A stretch of 64,000 bases of DNA. It comes from Dyadobacter psychrotolerans. GTDB taxonomy: Bacteria > Bacteroidota > Bacteroidia > Cytophagales > Spirosomataceae. Made by a program: the position numbers and the translations under genes. The notes under the pieces are model-generated. The model searched no databases. It was not told the origin of the DNA and saw nothing but the letters and a program-made list of their open reading frames with translations. The stretch is from the NCBI RefSeq assembly GCF_004349265.1, contig NZ_SMFL01000008.1, positions 236,267-300,266 of the forward strand. The letters are read 5' to 3'. Below are positions 61,133 to 64,000 of this stretch, piece after piece; positions within the stretch are counted from its first letter, which is position 1; each line of letters opens with the position of its first letter.

Positions 61133-61209
61133 AGGTATTACTCAACATTATTGGTTATTATCTTTTGCCTGTTTCTTAAATGAAACAGGTGAATTTCTTA
61201 TTTAATTAG

Positions 61210-61311
61210 TTAAACGGAGACTTCTCCCGTATTTGGAATAGCACAATTCGTTTTATGCAAACAGTTACAGCTGTTGACATAATTCCTGTAAGACGAGTTA
61301 TCCTTATTCAT
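61210..61311 (-). CDS. Possible 33-residue Cys-containing peptide (speculative)
   Basis: On the minus strand an ATG at 61311 opens a 33-codon frame ending at TAA 61210. The product has three Cys in NSCNCLHKTNC and ends in GEVSV. It lies about 80 bases upstream of the orphan terminator. The frame stays open a further 33 codons before the ATG but without another usual start. No ribosome-binding site or family is recognised; it may be chance. Confidence 0.15.
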   Translation of the reverse strand: MNKDNSSYRNYVNSCNCLHKTNCAIPNTGEVSV

Positions 61312-61741
61312 AGATAGCTCCGCTGCTTCGAAAAACTTGTTTGGTATCCCGCTGATCGATACAAAAATTATTGTAAAAATGAATGGATTGTTACACTGAT
61401 ATGGGTTACTTTATTTACTTCTATAAACCTGATAATTTTTTGGTTTAAACGCTGATTTGTATACGATGAATTTCGATTTATTTTATTTTTGTTTGTCCTG
61501 ATATTAAATGATACAAAGTTTCCCCTGTATTATCTGTGACGGGTTTTCTTTAGAATTATAGTAAAAATGAAGAAACAGATAGAATTTATTTGTTTCTTCA
61601 TCACAAAGTTTGCCTAATTACTTAGTTCCTGCAATAGACTTGTAAAACTGTTTTTTTTAGTTGAAATAACTTAGGAAATAGTCTGTGCAGTCTATTGCAT
61701 TATGTTTTGGTACTAAACAACTTTGTACAAAAATTACTGAA

Positions 61742-62386
61742 ATGACCGGAGAAGATACTTTTTTGCCATCTTGTAAAATTATGCTGCTGGATGATCATGA
61801 GTTATTTGCTCAGTCTCTGCAGTTGATGCTGGAACAAATAATTCCGGGGGCCCAAATTAGCTATTTCAAGCGTACAGAAGACGCAAAGAAAGAATTGACG
61901 CTGCAAAATTATCGGTTCCTGATCGCTGATCTCATGATACCCGGAAGTAATGTGGGAGAATTTATTACCTACTGCAAAAAAAATGTTTCCGGATTATCGA
62001 TCCTGATCGTCAGCAGTATTATGGATTTACGCATGGTAAAAACATATATTGACATGGGTGCTGACGCCTATCTTTCCAAGGGAACCAATAGTTATGAGTT
62101 AAAGATGGCTTTGGAAAAAACTTATATAGGGAAAAAATTTATTAGCTCGGATCTCAGTGCTGAACTGATAGCAGGTCAGTCGGTCAGTCCGGCTGAACAT
62201 CTTACCAACAAAGAACTGGAAGTATTAAAACTGGTGGCAGCCGGGCATAATGTGCGTAATACCGCAGAGCTGCTGCATATAAGTCCGTACACCGTAATGG
62301 CCCACCGGAGAAATATTATGAAGAAACTCGAGTTGCATACCGCTTCGGAATTAGTAGGTTACGCATACAGGAATAAACTGATATAG
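61742..62386 (+). CDS. NarL/LuxR-type response regulator
   Basis: A 214-residue regulator started at ATG 61742, where the receiver opens (CKIMLLDDHELFAQSLQLML). The acidic pair DD, the phosphoacceptor Asp63 in FLIADLMIPG, and the Lys in AYLSKGTNS are all present, unlike in the regulator at 56122. The LuxR HTH is LTNKELEVLKLVAAGHNVRNTAELL followed by SPYTVMAHRRNIMKKLEL. It lies 299 bases upstream of a HisKA_3 sensor kinase gene on the same strand, and the two are likely partners. Confidence 0.92.
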   Translation: MTGEDTFLPSCKIMLLDDHELFAQSLQLMLEQIIPGAQISYFKRTEDAKKELTLQNYRFLIADLMIPGSNVGEFITYCKKNVSGLSILIVSSIMDLRMVKTYIDMGADAYLSKGTNSYELKMALEKTYIGKKFISSDLSAELIAGQSVSPAEHLTNKELEVLKLVAAGHNVRNTAELLHISPYTVMAHRRNIMKKLELHTASELVGYAYRNKLI

Positions 62387-62685
62387 AACTGCGGTCATCG
62401 ACTATCTATATTTTATTAAATCAACCAAAAATTTCCTTTTGTAGAATAAATTTTGCTTATTCGAAATAAAATAGTTCTACACCTCCATTTGTATTTAGTG
62501 TTAATCGTTAAACTTTATGTTGCCGTTCTAATGCGTTCATGCCTGACGCTGTCTGTTTTTGCAGTGCAAAACATGGTGGGTTGCCTTCAAACTTCATTTT
62601 TTGTGAATTGTTTTATGTTAACCGGGTGGATAAAATATTCAAAAACATTGCTATTGGCGTTCTGATATCAATCTACTGACGATGT

Positions 62686-63675
62686 ATGCGTAAACCGCGG
62701 TTTTTGATCTTCTTCTTTGTTTGTGTCCTGGTATTTACGACAACTTCGTCTTTTGCCCGAACCGGCAGTAACCTTTGGCGCAGTTTTTCGGATAGCAAAG
62801 CGGCAATTCCTGCGACGGTAATAAGCGAAAAATCCCGGGTTAAAGAATTGGAAAACCGGAACATAGCCAGCGAAATCGAACGAAATCTTACAGTGTCGAT
62901 AAACATAATTTCTTTACTAAGTCTGGCCGTTCTGATCTTATTTATTTATCACAGGGAAAAGAAATTAAAAATCAGGCAGATTCAGGCAGAGCAGCTTGCA
63001 CAGAGCAAAATCGATAAGCTTAACCTGGCAAGCCAGATACAAATTGCGGAACTTCAGGAACGCAACCGGCTTGAAAAGCAAATGGAGCAAAAAAGGTTTG
63101 GAATGGAACTGCACGATGATGTGGCAGGCCTGTTGGCATCTGCGAAATTACGGCTCGACCAGGAAATGCTGCAGTGCGAATCTCCAGCACAAAACCGACG
63201 ACTGGAAATTATTGCAAGAATTTTGGATCTTGCTTACCGGGACATACGTCTTAAAAGCCATGGATTTTACAAGCTTGCTGAGGAAGGTGAAGAGGCGTCA
63301 TTTTCGGAAAGAATTGATGCTATTTTGGAAAATGCGTTGCCACAGGAATTGTTTGAAACCGAAATTGTGATTGATGATCATTCTCTGAAAAATATTTCCC
63401 ACCACGTAAAAATTGAACTTTTGCGTATTGTGCAGGAAGCGGTTGTGAACGTGATCAAACACAGCAAAGCGAGTAAAATCAGCATTATGCTTTACAGGGA
63501 AGTAAATGCCCTTGTTATGCATATCAAAGATGATGGAAAGGGGTTTAATACTGAACTCGTGGCAAAAGGACTGGGTCTAAAATCCATACATGACCGTGTG
63601 AGAGGCATTGAAGGAATTGTGAACATTAAATCGGATGACGGTGGAACAGAAATGGTAGTGGAAATCCCGGTGTGA
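62686..63675 (+). CDS. NarX-type sensor histidine kinase
   Basis: A 329-residue membrane kinase. An N-terminal signal-like segment (FLIFFFVCVLVFTTTSSFA), a short periplasmic stretch of about 45 residues, and a transmembrane helix (INIISLLSLAVLILFIYH, about 72-89) precede a coiled coil rich in Gln/Glu/Lys, then the HisKA_3 motif ELHDDVAGLLASAK with His143. The HATPase domain has ELLRIVQEAVVNVIKHSKAS (N box), KDDGKGF and GLGLKSIHDRVRGIEG (G boxes). The very small periplasmic part suggests that the stimulus is membrane or partner-derived. Pairs with the response regulator upstream. Confidence 0.92.
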   Translation: MRKPRFLIFFFVCVLVFTTTSSFARTGSNLWRSFSDSKAAIPATVISEKSRVKELENRNIASEIERNLTVSINIISLLSLAVLILFIYHREKKLKIRQIQAEQLAQSKIDKLNLASQIQIAELQERNRLEKQMEQKRFGMELHDDVAGLLASAKLRLDQEMLQCESPAQNRRLEIIARILDLAYRDIRLKSHGFYKLAEEGEEASFSERIDAILENALPQELFETEIVIDDHSLKNISHHVKIELLRIVQEAVVNVIKHSKASKISIMLYREVNALVMHIKDDGKGFNTELVAKGLGLKSIHDRVRGIEGIVNIKSDDGGTEMVVEIPV

Positions 63676-63716
63676 AAACATGCTATTTCCCTGAGTTGAT
63701 ACGTAAGCATCCTATG

Positions 63717-63750
63717 AACCACATATTTCTTAAGAGAAACGTGGTTTTTA
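63717..63750 (+). terminator. Hairpin at the left end of the insertion sequence
   Basis: AACCAC (63717-63722) pairs with GTGGTT (63741-63746), with TTTCT and AGAGAA pairing further in, followed by a short T run. It could stop read-through from the kinase gene into the transposon. Confidence 0.5.
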
Positions 63751-63774
63751 CTTTTGACTTAAAAACCAATCAAA

Positions 63775-64000
63775 ATGGATCAGTCGGAAGAGATGTTCAA
63801 ATTAGTAAGGGAATGGCGTAAAAGTGGGCTAACCCAGAGTGAATTTTGCAAGCCACATGGCATCACGGTAGCCAAATTTGGTTACTGGGCGGGAAAAGAA
63901 AAGTTGGCCGCGCGGTTGCCTGTCGAAAAGGTAGGTGGCTTTGTTCAGATATCAGGCCAACAATCCGCATCAAATGATTCTTGCCAGATTGTCTACCCAA
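63775..64000 (+). CDS. IS66-family accessory protein TnpA-like, partial at window end
   Basis: The first 75 residues of an IS66 TnpA-like protein are visible: MDQSEEMFKLVREWRKSGLT followed by QSEFCKPHGITVAKFGYW, a helix-turn-helix resembling TnpA of IS66 elements. The frame runs off the end of the window at 64000. The ATG at 63775 fits the usual spacing of about 70 bases from the left end of such elements. Confidence 0.8.
   Translation, partial: MDQSEEMFKLVREWRKSGLTQSEFCKPHGITVAKFGYWAGKEKLAARLPVEKVGGFVQISGQQSASNDSCQIVYP

Larger units (their letters stand above)
61052..61741. other. Large non-coding gap with a minus-strand terminator
   Basis: About 690 AT-rich bases without a convincing plus-strand gene. 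It holds a strong minus-strand terminator (61098-61132), a perfect 8-base hairpin (CCTGTTTC at 61168-61175 with GAAACAGG at 61182-61189), and a 33-codon minus-strand frame (61210-61311). A small RNA or peptide gene on the minus strand is possible. Confidence 0.5.
63703..64000 (+). mobile_element. Left end of an IS66-family insertion sequence (continues past window)
   Basis: GTAAGC at 63703 resembles the conserved outer ends of IS66 elements, and the 8 bases before it (63695-63702) could be the target duplication. A TnpA-like reading frame starts at 63775. The right end and the transposase gene lie outside the window, so the exact borders are not proven. Confidence 0.6.

Noticed and set aside
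61311..61413. Upstream extension of the small minus-strand frame, reading ELSM near the ATG like a peptide leader
   Set aside because: No ATG, GTG or TTG start is present in the extension, so it was not called a leader peptide.
62453..62665. 70-codon hydrophobic frame between the response regulator and kinase genes
   Set aside because: No conserved motif, unusual codon use for the window, and it lies in a simple AT-rich gap.

Overview
The window is chromosomal DNA from a member of the Bacteroidota, most likely order Cytophagales. The evidence is a SusC/SusD pair behind an ECF sigma factor and FecR-type anti-sigma, a tricorn-like S41 protease, DUF4097 and YfhO proteins, several TAnnTTTG (-7) promoter elements, and few Shine-Dalgarno sequences. 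Dyadobacter is my best guess at genus level, from memory of gene content only. Most of the window is ordinary chromosomal housekeeping and nutrient-scavenging DNA.

Layout. 0-2.2 kb: end of an aromatic amino-acid cluster (aminotransferase, tyrA) and a Uma2 protein. 2.2-9.5 kb, minus strand: tricorn-like protease, a GH109 glycosidase, a GHMP sugar kinase and its LacI-type regulator, with a tandem operator before the kinase. 9.6-17.4 kb: YfhO membrane protein, pfkA, YdcF-like protein, thiol-disulfide reductase, lactonase and csaA. 17.5-27.5 kb: copper-handling region (copA, an orphan alginate-lyase-fold protein and a Uma2 protein, then a seven-gene operon with HMA chaperones, TonB receptor, metal-motif AraC regulator, metal-binding lipoprotein and outer-membrane protein). 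27.6-36 kb: S41 protease, methyltransferase, a sulfane-sulfur operon (MBL-rhodanese plus two YeeE/YedE proteins), MATE pump and hflX.

36.0-37.2 kb: tRNA-Arg(CCU) followed by three progressively decayed tRNA copies carrying small GC-rich hairpin insertions, ending inside the 3' end of an accessory UDG-like gene. This is the most unusual stretch of sequence here. 37.5-47.8 kb: ECF sigma, FecR, SusC, SusD and two secreted hydrolases (esterase-fold and CocE/NonD) form an import locus without glycosidases. 47.9-56 kb: CruF-like membrane protein, lipoprotein and barrel pair, a second sigma/anti-sigma operon with HEAT repeats and two DUF4097 proteins, an HD phosphohydrolase and a beta-helix protein. 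56.1-63.7 kb: LuxR-type regulator with a degenerate receiver, two SDRs, two AraC regulators, and a NarL-type two-component pair. 63.7 kb to the end: left end of an IS66-like element.

Small-scale structure includes clear intrinsic terminators, a hairpin family shared by two intergenic regions (33.0 and 44.2 kb), a five-unit heptamer repeat just before tyrA, and an orphan minus-strand terminator at 61.1 kb. I found no CRISPR array, prophage, rRNA or known defence system. All calls come from reading sequence without database searches.
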